This document shows, piece after piece, positions 35,431 through 43,986 of a DNA stretch of 64,000 bases. Source of the stretch: Flavobacteriales bacterium UBA2669 (GTDB lineage Bacteria > Bacteroidota > Bacteroidia > Flavobacteriales_E > Vicingaceae); assembly GCA_002359215.1 (NCBI GenBank), contig DEMN01000012.1, positions 62,001 to 126,000 of the forward strand, given 5' to 3'. A program made the translations under genes and the position numbers. Position 1 is the stretch's first letter; every line of letters begins with the position of its first letter. The notes below the pieces were generated by a model. That model made no database searches. It was not told where the DNA came from and worked only from the letters and a program-made list of their open reading frames with translations.

Positions 35431-37524
35431 TTAGTAATTCAGCAATTGTTTTAATGCTGCTGCAACTTTATCTCCATTAGGTAATAACGTAGCTTCTAAT
35501 ATAGAGTTTAACGGAATAGCAGGAGTATCTATTGAGCCTACAATTTCTATTGGAGCGTCTAAATGGCTAAAACAGTTTTTCTGAATACGTGCCGCTAAGC
35601 CAAGTGTAAATGAGGATTCAATAGATTCTTCGGTAACCAACAAGACTTTGTTGTGCTTTTTAGTGGCTGCATACATGGCTTCTTCATCCAAAGGGTTAAG
35701 CGTTCTTAAATCAATAATTTCTACCTGACCTTTAAATTGTTTAGCAGCTTCTAAACTCCAGTAAACACCTCTTCCGTAAGTAATAATAACAGCACTTTCA
35801 CCATTTTCAATCTTGTCTGCATCAGCTTCAATAACTGTCCTTGCTTTTCCAAATGGAATGACATATTCATCATCAGGCTCTACGGTTTTAGCCCCTTCAG
35901 TACCTTTAATTTTACTCCAGTATAAGCCTTTATGCTCAAAAATTACTACAGGATTAGGGTCATAATATGCAGATTTTAGTAAGCCTTTTAAATCTGCACC
36001 AGTTGATGGATAGGCTACTTTTACTCCTCTAATGTTGGTAACCACAGACTCCACACTTGAAGAATGGTAAGGACCTCCCGAGCCATAAGCTCCGATAGGT
36101 ACTCTTAAAATCATACTGGCAGGCCATTTTCCATTAGAAAGGTAGTATGAACGTCCAACTTCTGTAAACAATTGGTTAAGTCCCGGCCAAATGTAATCGG
36201 CAAACTGAACTTCAACAATAGGTTTTAAACCTACAGCAGCCATTCCAACCGTACTTCCTACAATAAAAGCTTCTTGTATAGGCGTATTAAACACCCTGTT
36301 TTCTCCAAATTGTTGAGCCAAAGTAGCCGCCTCACGGAAAACACCGCCTAATCTGCCACCAACGTCTTGTCCGTACAACAGACATTCTTTGTGTTTACTC
36401 ATTAATTCTCTAACGGCAAATAAGGCAGAATCTACCATTACAGTTTTTTCTTTTCCTGCTGGTTCTCTCACTCCTTTTTCCTCTGTAATTGGAGTAGGAG
36501 CAAAACAATGTGTAGTTAAATCTTCAGGAGAAGGATCTTCTTCTTTTAGGGCTGCTTGATATTCTTTCTCTACCAATTCTTTGGCTTTGCCTTCAATAGC
36601 CAACAATTCAAACTTTTGAATGCCCGATTTTTCGGCTAAGGCTTTTAATTTTGGAAAAGGATCTCTTTTAGCAGCTTCTTCTAAATCATCTCTATACCAT
36701 TCTTTTCTAACTCCCGATGTGTGGTGGTTTAACAAAGGTACTTTAGCGTGTATAATAAAAGGTCGTCTTTCTTTTCTGACAATTTCTATCACTTCAGCTA
36801 CTGTTTCATAGGCAGTATCGAACTCAGTACCATCTATGGTTCTTACATCCATGCCTTTAAAACCTTTAGCAAAATGGGTAATATCTTGAGCTCGGGTTTC
36901 TTTTGCGTTGGCAGAAATATCCCAATCGTTGTCTTGTACTAAATAAATAATAGGTAATTTTTTTAGAACTGCCATCTGAAAAGCTTCAGAAACTTCGCCT
37001 TCAGTACAAGAAGCATCTCCTAAGCTGCAAACTACAACAGGATTTTCGCCTTTGTAATCTTCAGCTAAGCCTTCTTTTTCTTTGTATTGAAGTCCCATTG
37101 CAACGCCTGTGGCAGGAATAGCTTGCATACCTGTTGCAGAAGATTGATGTGGTATTTTTGGTTTGTCATCGTCTCTTAAACTTGGATGAGAATAATAGGT
37201 TCTACCACCTGAAAAAGGGTCATTTTTTTTGGCTAATAATTGTAACATGAGTTGGAAGGGAGTCATACCAATTCCCAACAAAATACTATCATCACGGTAA
37301 TAAGGGAAAACGAAATCTTGAGGTTTTAGCTGCATACCCATTGCCAACTGTATAGCTTCATGACCACGAGAAGTAGCATGAACATATTTAGCAGTAATTT
37401 CTTTATTGGCTTCATACAATTCTGTGAGTGCTTTAGCGGTACTCATTAACTGAAAAGCTTGTTGTACAATATCTTTAGATAAAGCTGTTTTACTTTTTTC
37501 TTTTTCTTCTTTTGCTATCGCCAT
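35431..37524 (-). CDS. 2-oxoacid dehydrogenase E1, fused alpha and beta subunits
   Basis: This 697-residue thiamine-diphosphate enzyme has the E1-alpha (about 1-325) and E1-beta (about 355-697) subunits of a branched-chain or pyruvate-type dehydrogenase in one chain. The TPP motif starts GDASCTEGEVSEAF and ends QDN. The beta half has GQDVGGRLGGVFREAATL, GAYGSGGPYHSSSVES and KVLLVTEESIES. Fused E1 proteins of this kind are common in Bacteroidota and usually labelled 2-oxoisovalerate dehydrogenase. The E2 and E3 partners are not nearby. It leads a pair with the alpha/beta hydrolase. Confidence 0.94.
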   Translation of the reverse strand: MAIAKEEKEKSKTALSKDIVQQAFQLMSTAKALTELYEANKEITAKYVHATSRGHEAIQLAMGMQLKPQDFVFPYYRDDSILLGIGMTPFQLMLQLLAKKNDPFSGGRTYYSHPSLRDDDKPKIPHQSSATGMQAIPATGVAMGLQYKEKEGLAEDYKGENPVVVCSLGDASCTEGEVSEAFQMAVLKKLPIIYLVQDNDWDISANAKETRAQDITHFAKGFKGMDVRTIDGTEFDTAYETVAEVIEIVRKERRPFIIHAKVPLLNHHTSGVRKEWYRDDLEEAAKRDPFPKLKALAEKSGIQKFELLAIEGKAKELVEKEYQAALKEEDPSPEDLTTHCFAPTPITEEKGVREPAGKEKTVMVDSALFAVRELMSKHKECLLYGQDVGGRLGGVFREAATLAQQFGENRVFNTPIQEAFIVGSTVGMAAVGLKPIVEVQFADYIWPGLNQLFTEVGRSYYLSNGKWPASMILRVPIGAYGSGGPYHSSSVESVVTNIRGVKVAYPSTGADLKGLLKSAYYDPNPVVIFEHKGLYWSKIKGTEGAKTVEPDDEYVIPFGKARTVIEADADKIENGESAVIITYGRGVYWSLEAAKQFKGQVEIIDLRTLNPLDEEAMYAATKKHNKVLLVTEESIESSFTLGLAARIQKNCFSHLDAPIEIVGSIDTPAIPLNSILEATLLPNGDKVAAALKQLLNY

Positions 37525-37631
37525 TACTTTAACCTTTTTTTACGAATGGTAAAGTTAAGTAAATAGATTAAAAATTTAACCCTCTATAAAATATTAACTG
37601 TTTTGAGATTTTATTTTAAAAAATATTGACT

Positions 37632-37659
37632 AAGTAGAAAGTTTATAAAGTAGAAAGTT
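37632..37659. repeat. Direct repeat AAGTAGAAAGTT x2 in intergenic gap
   Basis: Two exact 12-base copies at 37632-37643 and 37648-37659 lie in the 198-base gap between E1 and the SSS symporter. The gap also contains TGTCATTCTGAAAGAAC (37674-37690), which resembles a dispersed motif I recall from Bacteroidota intergenic DNA. No gene is visible here. Confidence 0.5.
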
Positions 37660-37722
37660 AAATTTATTTTCGTGTCATTCTGAAAGAACTTTATTGAGTA
37701 GTAAATAAGCTTATTTGAGAAC

Positions 37723-39447
37723 TTATTTTTTCTCCTTAATCACCATTTGCAACAACGCAGCCAATCCAATAACCAGCCCGCAACCAATAACATTGTACCA
37801 CAAATAGCCAACTTCTTTAACAGGTGTTTGGAGGAGGTAAGAGAAGATAGCTTGTCCGAAGAAGTGTAAAATAATTACAGCAGCTTGTGCAATTATAGCA
37901 GCAATAAATGTAGCTTTTCCTTTAATTTTGTTAATGAAAAAAGCAACCAAGAAAATGCCTAAAATAGTTCCATAAAAAATAGAACCTAAAATGTTTACAG
38001 CTTCAATAAGGTTTTCGAGCAATTGGGCAAACAAAGCAAAACCAATAGCTATCATTCCCCAAAAGGCGGTAAATAATTTAGAAATGATGACCATTTTTTT
38101 GTCGCTGGCTTGTGCCGAAGTGCTTGATAAGCGTTTATAAAAATCTATGGTACTGGTAGAAGCCAAGGCATTTAGTTCTCCGGCAGTGCTCGACATAGCA
38201 GCAGAAAATATTACCGCCAACAACAATCCTATCAATCCAATAGGCATATAGTTCATAATAAACGATAGAAAAATATAATCAGAATCTTTTGATTTGCTTT
38301 CGGGTACGGCTTTTAAAATAATGGCTTTGGCTTGGTTTTTCAGTTCAATCTCTTGCTGATCTTTTTGTTGAGCTAACTTAATGGCTTGGTCAATTTCTGT
38401 TGGATTGGAGGAAGTGCTTATTTGTTCTAAGTATTGTTTTTTCTCACTAAATACTATTTGGTAATCCTCTTCAATGGCTTTCAGTTCCGGTGCATATTCC
38501 GTTTGGTAAGCTTGGTCTAAACTTGTTTGGTTAAATAAAATTCGGTGTTCTTGAAATTGAAAAAATACAAAAACCATGATTCCTACAAACAGAATAAAAA
38601 ACTGCATAGGAATTTTCAGTAAGGCATTAAACATTAATCCCATTCTGCTTTCATAAACGGATTTTCCGCTTAAATAACGTTGCACTTGCGATTGGTCGGT
38701 ACCAAAATAGGAGAGGGCAAGGAAAGTTCCTCCTGTAATTCCTGTCCAAAAAGTATAGCGTTTATCAATGTCTAACGAAAAATCAATTACATTCATTTTG
38801 TCCATCATTCCGGCAATAGAAACAGCCTCACCAAAAGAAACGTTTTCGGGCAAATTGAAAATAATAATGAAAAAAGCGATGAACATTCCGCCCATAATTA
38901 CTGCCATTTGCCATTTTTGGGTAAGACTAACTGCTTTTGTTCCTCCGGAAACGGTATAAACAATTACCAATGCACCAATTAATAAAATGGTAATATCGAG
39001 TTGCCAACCTAAAGCGGTAGCAATAATAATGGCAGGAGCATAAATGGTTATTCCGGCCGCTAATCCACGCTGAATAAGAAAAAGAGAAGCAGCAAGCAAC
39101 CTACTTTCAACTCCAAAACGGGTTTCTAAATATTCGTAGGCAGTATATACTTTTAGTTTGTAGTAAATAGGAATAAAAACTGCAGAAACAATAATAAGGG
39201 CGATGGGTAAACCCAAATAATTTTGGACAAAACCCATTCCCGACTCATAAGCTTGTCCAGGAGTAGAAATAAAAGTGATGGCACTGGCTTGGGTAGCCAT
39301 TACAGAAAGTCCGATGGTAGCCCATTTCATATCGCTATCTCCTTTAAGATAGCCTTCAATGTTTTGGCTTTTACGGGTTTTCCACGCACCATAAATGGCA
39401 ATGAAACCGAGTGTTCCGAGTAATACTATCCAATCTATACTACTCAT
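37723..39447 (-). CDS. Sodium:solute symporter (SSS family) with a large charged loop
   Basis: This 574-residue inner-membrane transporter carries a solute with sodium. About 13 hydrophobic segments span the protein. The family marks GTDQSQVQRYLSGKS (near 249-263) and SAAMSSTAGELNALAST (416-432) are clear. Between about 301 and 390 lies a hydrophilic insertion with long Gln/Glu/Lys helices (LKAIEEDYQIVFSEKKQYL; IKLAQQKDQQEIELK). The solute is unknown; sugar or organic acid are possible. The start ATG overlaps the stop of a 39-codon membrane ORF in an ATGA arrangement, which suggests translational coupling. Confidence 0.92.
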   Translation of the reverse strand: MSSIDWIVLLGTLGFIAIYGAWKTRKSQNIEGYLKGDSDMKWATIGLSVMATQASAITFISTPGQAYESGMGFVQNYLGLPIALIIVSAVFIPIYYKLKVYTAYEYLETRFGVESRLLAASLFLIQRGLAAGITIYAPAIIIATALGWQLDITILLIGALVIVYTVSGGTKAVSLTQKWQMAVIMGGMFIAFFIIIFNLPENVSFGEAVSIAGMMDKMNVIDFSLDIDKRYTFWTGITGGTFLALSYFGTDQSQVQRYLSGKSVYESRMGLMFNALLKIPMQFFILFVGIMVFVFFQFQEHRILFNQTSLDQAYQTEYAPELKAIEEDYQIVFSEKKQYLEQISTSSNPTEIDQAIKLAQQKDQQEIELKNQAKAIILKAVPESKSKDSDYIFLSFIMNYMPIGLIGLLLAVIFSAAMSSTAGELNALASTSTIDFYKRLSSTSAQASDKKMVIISKLFTAFWGMIAIGFALFAQLLENLIEAVNILGSIFYGTILGIFLVAFFINKIKGKATFIAAIIAQAAVIILHFFGQAIFSYLLQTPVKEVGYLWYNVIGCGLVIGLAALLQMVIKEKK

Positions 39448-39563
39448 GGTTTATAGTAGGTAGTTATCAGTTGAAAAACAACAATTAAAAAAACTAAAAA
39501 ACCTACTACAAAAAAGTAGAAGCCTTTCCATGATTTAAAAAATGGAGGAAGTTGATTGCTCAT
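39444..39563 (-). CDS. 39-residue single-helix membrane peptide, overlapping the SSS gene start
   Basis: Reading leftwards from ATG at 39563 gives MSNQLPPFFKSWKGFYFFVV (1-20) and GFLVFLIVVFQLITTYYKP (21-39), with stop TGA at 39446-39444. Residues 15-34 form one strong membrane helix with a Lys/Trp flank on the N side. The stop overlaps the symporter ATG as ATGA, a classic coupling layout. It may be a small subunit or stabiliser of the transporter, or a leader peptide. The last third is similar to a degenerate repeat seen at other starts, so its coding nature is likely but not certain. Confidence 0.6.
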   Translation of the reverse strand: MSNQLPPFFKSWKGFYFFVVGFLVFLIVVFQLITTYYKP

Positions 39564-39596
39564 TTATTTTATAGTTTATGAGTTTAGAAGTTTAAC

Positions 39597-39657
39597 TTCT
39601 CCCCTAACACTCTAAAGGAAGGGAAACTCCCTCCCTTTGGGAGGGATGGGGTGGGAT
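39597..39657. repeat. GC-rich palindromic REP-like repeat
   Basis: A G/C-rich island in AT-rich DNA. TCCCTCCC (39628-39635) pairs with GGGAGGGA (39639-39646) around TTT, flanked by CTCCCCTAACACTC on one side and ATGGGGTGGGA on the other, which extend the symmetry imperfectly. It resembles palindromic repeats I recall scattered through Bacteroidota genomes. It lies between the symporter/peptide unit and a lipoprotein gene, and may act as a hairpin in transcripts read from the right. Confidence 0.65.
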
Positions 39658-39665
39658 AAACATAT

Positions 39666-40301
39666 TTATAGCGAAGCTAATTTATTTAAATCCATACTTT
39701 TAGCGATGCTTTTTACATTGTCACAGTTTTCTTGATTATCTGCTTCTATGGTGAGCATAAATCTATTAGAAATTCCTACAACGACAGAAGCTTTTCCGGT
39801 TTTCTTTTTGAATGTTTCCCATCCTGAAATTTCATCATTAACGGTATAACTTTGAGCCAACTCATCTTTGGTGTCGATTTTTAAACCGCTATTCCACATT
39901 GCTGTAGCCATACTATACATAGATAAAGCGGCATTGTAATCTAATAGTGAGATTTTAATTCTTTCTCCTGCTTCATTTTTAAAAGTGATGTCAGCATTAG
40001 AGTAGGAAGTTCCTTGCATTTCAACTGTGCCACCATCTGGTTCTTCGGCAGTATAACCATCAATTTCGGTAGGTAAAAATTTGATTAACTCTTCGTAGTG
40101 CATGGCTTTGGCATCTTTACGCTTTTCCATGTCTTTTTCCATTTTTTCAGCCTGTTCTTGCATGTTTTGAGCCATCTTCATAGCTGCACCGAGTGGGTTT
40201 TTCTCTACGTCAATATTGTCGTCTTGACTTTTGTCTTTTCCTCCACAAGCAACTAAAATTGCTGATAAAGAAATTAGTAAAAATTTGTTGAATTTTTGCA
40301 T
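39666..40301 (-). CDS. Hypothetical lipoprotein
   Basis: This 211-residue protein has a clear lipobox ILVACGGKD (Cys19), then an acidic linker and a Met/Gln/Glu/Lys-rich helix (MAQNMQEQAEKMEKDMEKRK) of coiled-coil type. The C-terminal half is a beta/alpha domain (VEMQGTSYSNADITFKNE; ASVVVGISNRFMLTIEAD). I do not recognise the family. It is 64 bases downstream of uvrB on the same strand. Role unknown. Confidence 0.65.
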   Translation of the reverse strand: MQKFNKFLLISLSAILVACGGKDKSQDDNIDVEKNPLGAAMKMAQNMQEQAEKMEKDMEKRKDAKAMHYEELIKFLPTEIDGYTAEEPDGGTVEMQGTSYSNADITFKNEAGERIKISLLDYNAALSMYSMATAMWNSGLKIDTKDELAQSYTVNDEISGWETFKKKTGKASVVVGISNRFMLTIEADNQENCDNVKSIAKSMDLNKLASL

Positions 40302-40365
40302 AGCTTAATTTTTTCGTGATTAGATTTCAAATTTACAATATTTTAAATAATAATCGAACTTGGAT

Positions 40366-42390
40366 TTAAAGTGCTTTTATCATTTTACTCAACTCCATCA
40401 TTTCATCTCTTAGTCTGGCAGCTTCTAAGAAATCTTCTTGTTTAGCAGCATCTTTCATTCTTTTTTGTGTTTCTTCCAATAATTTTTCCAGTTGAGGTTT
40501 GCTCATGTATTGAACTACCGGGTCTGCAGCTACGCTAGGTTGTTGACTAATATTATCTAATAAGTAGAAATTATCCGGTGAAACTGATTTGCCAAACATA
40601 GTTTTATCACCGCTAGTTTTACTTTTGTTTAAAGCTGTAGGTACAATGTTGTGTTCTGCATTGTATTGTAGTTGTTTCGTTCGTTTTCTGTCAGTTTCAT
40701 CTATCGTTTTTTGCATGGAACCGGTAATTTTATCAGCATACATAATCACTAGTCCATTCATGTTTCTTGCGGCTCTTCCTGCTGTTTGTATAAGAGAACG
40801 TTCCGAGCGTAAAAAACCTTCTTTATCAGCATCTAAAATAGCAACTAAGGAAACTTCGGGCAAATCCAGCCCTTCTCTTAATAAGTTCACACCTATCAAT
40901 ACATCAAAAATTCCGTTTCTAAGGTCTCTTAAAATTTCAACACGTTCAATGGTATCCACATCAGAATGAATGTATCGACATTTTAACCCGTTGTTATCAA
41001 AATATGTGGTTAACTCCTCAGCCATTCGTTTGGTTAGAGTTGTTACTAACACACGCTCGTCTTTTTCTGCTCGGATGTTTATTTCCTCCATCAAATCGTC
41101 AATCTGATTTAAACTCGGACGAATTTCTATAACCGGCTCTAATAATCCTGTTGGACGAATAATTTGTTCTACTACAACACCTTCAGATTCTTTTAACTCA
41201 AAATCGGCAGGAGTAGCACTTACATAAATGGTTTGGTTGATTAATTGATAAAATTCTTCAAATTTCAGTGGCCGGTTATCCATGGCAGAAGGCAATCTAA
41301 AACCGTATTCTACTAAATTTTCTTTACGAGAACGATCGCCACCATACATGGCTCCAATTTGAGAAACCGTTACATGGCTTTCATCAATCACCATCAAAAA
41401 ATCTTTAGGAAAATAGTCTAATAAGCAGAAAGGACGAGATCCCGGTGCTCTTCTGTCGAAATATCTAGAGTAATTTTCAATTCCTGAACAGTAACCTAAT
41501 TCACGCATCATTTCCATATCGTACGTTACTCTGTCTTCTAAACGTTTGGCTTCAGTATGTTTGCCAATCTCTTTTAGGTAAATTAAGTGATTAAATAAAT
41601 CATCCTGAATGTCTTTTATAGCTTGATGTAAGGTGTTTTGAGTGGTATTGAAAATGGTTGCCGGGTAAATGTTTAAGTAGGTAAAACTTTCTAATGAGCC
41701 TCCATTTATAGGGTCGAAAGATTCTATTTCTTCAATTTCATCTCCAAAAAAGTAGATGCGATAAGCAATTTCTGCATAAGCAGGATAAACGTCTATGGTA
41801 TCACCTTTTACTCTAAAATTTCCTCTCTGAAAATCTACTTCAGTTCTGGAATACATGGCTTGCACCAATTGAAGCAAGAATTTATTTCTGCTGATAACAT
41901 CACCTACTTTTAGTTTAATAATATTTTCTTGGAAATCTGTTGGATTTCCAATACCGTAAATACACGAAACTGAAGCTACCACAATAACATCTTGTCTGCC
42001 TGAGAGCAGCGCAGTAGTTGCACTTAAACGCAGTTTTTCAATTTCATCGTTAATGGACATATCTTTTTCGATATACACATCTGTTACCGGTAAATAAGCT
42101 TCTGGCTGGTAATAATCGTAATAGGAAACAAAATATTCTACTGCATTGTGTGGGAAAAATTGTTTGAATTCACTGTATAATTGAGCAGCTAGGGTTTTGT
42201 TATGACTTAAAATTAAAGTTGGTCGTTGCACTTGCTGAATAACATTGGCAATGGTAAATGTTTTTCCGGAGCCTGTAACACCAAGTAATGTTTGTGCTTT
42301 AGCCCCTTTTTGTAAACCTTCTACCAATTGCTTGATGGCTTCGGGTTGGTCCCCTGTTGGTTGAAAATCGGATATTAATTCAAATGCCAT
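40366..42390 (-). CDS. uvrB: Excinuclease ABC subunit B
   Basis: This 674-residue damage-verification helicase of nucleotide excision repair has Walker A GVTGSGKT (37-44) and the beta-hairpin region YYDYYQPEAYLP. The conserved LREGLDLPEVSLVAILDADKEGF and SLIQTAGRAARN blocks belong to the helicase motifs. The C-terminal UVR motif (EEDFLEAARLRDEM-like, here KQEDFLEAARLRDEM) binds UvrC and UvrA. The length is normal. A TAATTTTG box lies 4 bases before the ATG, so the mRNA may be almost leaderless. Confidence 0.98.
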   Translation of the reverse strand: MAFELISDFQPTGDQPEAIKQLVEGLQKGAKAQTLLGVTGSGKTFTIANVIQQVQRPTLILSHNKTLAAQLYSEFKQFFPHNAVEYFVSYYDYYQPEAYLPVTDVYIEKDMSINDEIEKLRLSATTALLSGRQDVIVVASVSCIYGIGNPTDFQENIIKLKVGDVISRNKFLLQLVQAMYSRTEVDFQRGNFRVKGDTIDVYPAYAEIAYRIYFFGDEIEEIESFDPINGGSLESFTYLNIYPATIFNTTQNTLHQAIKDIQDDLFNHLIYLKEIGKHTEAKRLEDRVTYDMEMMRELGYCSGIENYSRYFDRRAPGSRPFCLLDYFPKDFLMVIDESHVTVSQIGAMYGGDRSRKENLVEYGFRLPSAMDNRPLKFEEFYQLINQTIYVSATPADFELKESEGVVVEQIIRPTGLLEPVIEIRPSLNQIDDLMEEINIRAEKDERVLVTTLTKRMAEELTTYFDNNGLKCRYIHSDVDTIERVEILRDLRNGIFDVLIGVNLLREGLDLPEVSLVAILDADKEGFLRSERSLIQTAGRAARNMNGLVIMYADKITGSMQKTIDETDRKRTKQLQYNAEHNIVPTALNKSKTSGDKTMFGKSVSPDNFYLLDNISQQPSVAADPVVQYMSKPQLEKLLEETQKRMKDAAKQEDFLEAARLRDEMMELSKMIKAL

Positions 42391-42429
42391 AAGGCAAAAT
42401 TAAGGATTTGTTTGGTGAATTTTTTGAAT

Positions 42430-43881
42430 TTAAAACTCCATTACTCTTTCCACTAGCAATAAATTATTGTTAAGATGAGGATTGCTTTTTAAGGTTTGCA
42501 ATACACTATTTAATTTTTTCTCATATTGATTTTTTGGTGCAATTTTTAGTTGGGCGATGTAGTAAATGGCTTTTATTACCAAATCGTTTTCTTCCATAGA
42601 AATAAAATTTTTAGTTAGTTTTTTGTAGCGACTATAATTTTCAACTACTTCATCAAAATTTTTAGCTTGAAAATGAGCCATCAACAGTACTACAAATAAC
42701 CCATCATACATTTTTTTGAAAGTTTTTTGTTGGTATTCATGCAACACTTTTTCAATGAGCTTGATGCTTGTTTTTTCCTGATTATATAAAATAAGAAACA
42801 TGGCATAAACATTATAAAAATTAATGTATTTAAGGTAGCTTACTTTTTCCCAATCGAGTTTGTTGCTCAATTCTTCAAACAGGCTGATAATTTCCTTTAT
42901 TTCATTTTGGAGTTTGTCGTTTAGTGGTTTGCAGAAATAGTCGGTAATAAAAAAACTACCTTTAATACTAAGTGCCAGCATCAATCCCGAATCGAGCTGA
43001 TTATTGGCATGATAAAATTTTTGCCATTTGTTAATGATAGAAGAACAGGTTTTATTTATTTCTTTTTCGCTTAATGTTAGTCGTGTGTGTTTAACCAACA
43101 TATAATCTAAACTCATCAATTTTTCTCTATGCTGAGCTATCATTAAATAAGCATGTTTTTCGGCTAATTTTTTGGTGTATTCAATTAATTCAAGGGTGTT
43201 TTTATCGTAAAAAGACTTGTGATTATAGCTGCTAAGTAAATTTAAATAGGATTGTCGGGCAATAATTTGAATAGAAAGGGAATTGGAATTAAAATGATTT
43301 TTGAAAAAAGCTAACTCTTTTGGGTTTACAACCTTTTGTTCTTCAATAAGTGTGGTAGATGTAAGTTCATCTTGTTTTTGTAGTAAATTTTTTAAATCGC
43401 TAAAAAGCATTAAATACTCTTTATTACTTTCTAGATTTAATTGTTTTCCAAGTGTTGTTGAAAGTAGTTTATTTTGTTGTGTAATTTCAAATAAGAGGAT
43501 TAATAATCCATAATCTTCAAACTTTTTGGCTACTTCAACCAATAACTTTAGTTTTTCTGTGGCTTTGCTGTGTTCTTCATGGTAAATGAGCCATTCTATT
43601 TTACTCACATTTTGGCTAAGAAAGGAGGGAAAATGTTGACTGATAAAAGAAAAATAGTTGAGGGTGTGATGGTTAAGTTGATTGAACTTTTTCAGTGTTT
43701 CTTTGGAGGTATTTCCATAAACAGCTTCACAATAATAATCTAAAGTTTGATTAGGGGTATTTTTAATATGATGAATTAATTTTTGAGAAAGCAGTTGGTT
43801 TTTCGCAGCTAAATATGTTTCAAACAAATTTAATTGCTGAGAAGAACAACAGGCACTTATTTTTTGAATTAGAAATTCCAT
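42430..43881 (-). CDS. Hypothetical all-helical protein
   Basis: This 483-residue protein has no signal peptide and no membrane segment. It is almost entirely helical with a regular spacing of Leu/Tyr/Phe, compatible with TPR-like or HEAT-like helical repeats, but no canonical TPR consensus is visible. It begins MEFLIQKISACCSSQQLNLF, with a Cys-Cys pair, and ends LLLVERVMEF. It lies 40 bases upstream of uvrB on the same strand, so it may be co-transcribed. I do not recognise a function. Confidence 0.6.
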   Translation of the reverse strand: MEFLIQKISACCSSQQLNLFETYLAAKNQLLSQKLIHHIKNTPNQTLDYYCEAVYGNTSKETLKKFNQLNHHTLNYFSFISQHFPSFLSQNVSKIEWLIYHEEHSKATEKLKLLVEVAKKFEDYGLLILLFEITQQNKLLSTTLGKQLNLESNKEYLMLFSDLKNLLQKQDELTSTTLIEEQKVVNPKELAFFKNHFNSNSLSIQIIARQSYLNLLSSYNHKSFYDKNTLELIEYTKKLAEKHAYLMIAQHREKLMSLDYMLVKHTRLTLSEKEINKTCSSIINKWQKFYHANNQLDSGLMLALSIKGSFFITDYFCKPLNDKLQNEIKEIISLFEELSNKLDWEKVSYLKYINFYNVYAMFLILYNQEKTSIKLIEKVLHEYQQKTFKKMYDGLFVVLLMAHFQAKNFDEVVENYSRYKKLTKNFISMEENDLVIKAIYYIAQLKIAPKNQYEKKLNSVLQTLKSNPHLNNNLLLVERVMEF

Positions 43882-43986
43882 TTTTTAGAGGGGTTATCAA
43901 AACTCATCTGATTTTGATAAAAATACGGGAATTTTTTTAAACAATAACACAGATTAATTTTACATCAACAATTAAAATTATATGTT

